Assembly (NCBI RefSeq): GCF_046630445.1
Contig: NC_092336.1
Span: 205,439,001-205,503,000, forward strand
DNA: 64,000 nucleotides
Source: Rutidosis leptorrhynchoides
Taxonomy: Eukaryota > Streptophyta > Magnoliopsida > Asterales > Asteraceae
Direction of reading: 5' to 3'
The notes beneath the pieces were generated by a model. The model ran no database searches and was not told where the DNA came from. It was given only the letters and a program-made list of their open reading frames with translations. Below are positions 63,368 to 64,000 of this stretch, in pieces. Both the position numbers and the translations under genes were made by a program. The stretch's first letter is position 1. Each line of letters opens with the position of its first letter.

Positions 63368-64000
63368 TGTAGTGACCCGAACTTTTCCATGTTTATATAT
63401 ATTAATTGAGATTGATGTTTACATGATTAAATGTTTCCAACATGTTAAGCAATCAAACTTGTTAAGACTTGATTAATTGAAATAGGTTTCATATAGACAA
63501 TTGACCACCCAAGTTGACCGGTGATTCACGAACGTTAAAACTTGTAAAAAAACTATATGATGACATATATATGGTTATATATATAGTTAACATGATATTA
63601 TGATAAGTAAACATATCATTAATTATATTAACAATGAACTACATATGTAAAAACAAGACTACTAACTTAATGATTTTGAAACGAGACATATATGTAACGT
63701 TTATCGTTGTAACGACATTTAATGTATATATATCATATTAAGAGATATTCGTACATCATAATATCATGATAATATAATAATTTAAAATCTCTTTTGTTAT
63801 TATAAACATTGGGTTAACAACATTTAACAAGATCGTTAACCTAAAGGTTTCAAAACAACACTTACATGTAACGACTAACGATGACTTAACGACTCAGTTA
63901 AAATGTATATACATGTAGTGTTTTAATATGTATTTATACACTTTTTAAAGACTTCAATACACTTATCAAAATACTTCTACTTAACAAAAATGCTTACAAT
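63368..64000 (+). mobile_element. LTR-X copy 2, cut by the window end
   Basis: It begins TGTAGTGACCCGAACTTTTCC and follows LTR-X copy 1 closely, without its 174 bp duplication. It is not the Athila 3' LTR, which would begin TGATAATGC. Candidate target duplication GCTTT (63363-63367); the other side is outside the window. Confidence 0.8.

Noticed and set aside
63368..64000. The 3' LTR of the plus Athila
   Set aside because: Athila LTRs here begin TGATAATRC; this sequence begins TGTAGTGACC, equals 53152-54082, interrupts the small ORF, and has no polypurine tract before it.

Overview
This is nuclear DNA from a flowering plant, most likely a eudicot with a repeat-rich genome. It has a plant-type cytosolic ribosomal protein gene with GT-AG introns, TTTAGGG-type telomere-like repeats, plant-lineage Ty3/gypsy retroelements (Tekay-type chromovirus and Athila) and very long AT microsatellites. 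I cannot name the species. Only one host gene is well supported: RPL23 (uL14) at 3051-4457, three exons, complete, with a SINE in its second intron.

Left part (1-17.6 kb): an LTR-like remnant, an inverted repeat, RPL23, two foldback elements each set between long (TA)n tracts (4741-5421 and 15377-15876), a GC-rich block with a promoter-like ACGT cluster on the minus strand, and a solo LTR (8393-14920, target duplication GTACA) that itself carries a second solo LTR (10115-14176, target duplication ACAAG).

Right part (17.6-64 kb): one nested tower of retrotransposons. A plus-strand LTR fragment (17623-20308) is cut by a Tekay-like chromovirus (20309-42842, plus strand, decayed gag-pol). The 5' LTR of that element is split by a 12.6 kb non-autonomous element on the minus strand (21653-34222, target duplication AGATC) with 4.1-4.2 kb LTRs and a non-coding 4.3 kb interior. 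This interior carries a degenerate fragment of a poly(A)-binding protein gene, a Copia-type nucleocapsid fragment and a decayed small ORF. The Tekay 3' LTR is cut by a minus-strand Athila element (42843-53151). That Athila is cut in its RT region by another LTR (53152-54082), which is cut by a plus-strand Athila (54083 onward) with an unbroken 1865-codon gag-pol ORF. The plus Athila is finally cut by a second copy of that LTR (63368-64000).

The most unusual signal is a pair of short GC-rich palindromes whose centres lie 31-32 bp apart. A pair occurs just upstream of the LTR TATA box and again in the interior of both Athila elements. Spacing and position are the same in the two elements, but the palindrome sequence differs between them and is shared within each. 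Other notable points are a spliced env-position ORF, a small zinc-knuckle ORF between pol and that ORF, a D-to-E change in the catalytic triad of the otherwise intact Athila integrase, and a 134 bp perfect palindrome present in only one LTR of the large non-autonomous element.
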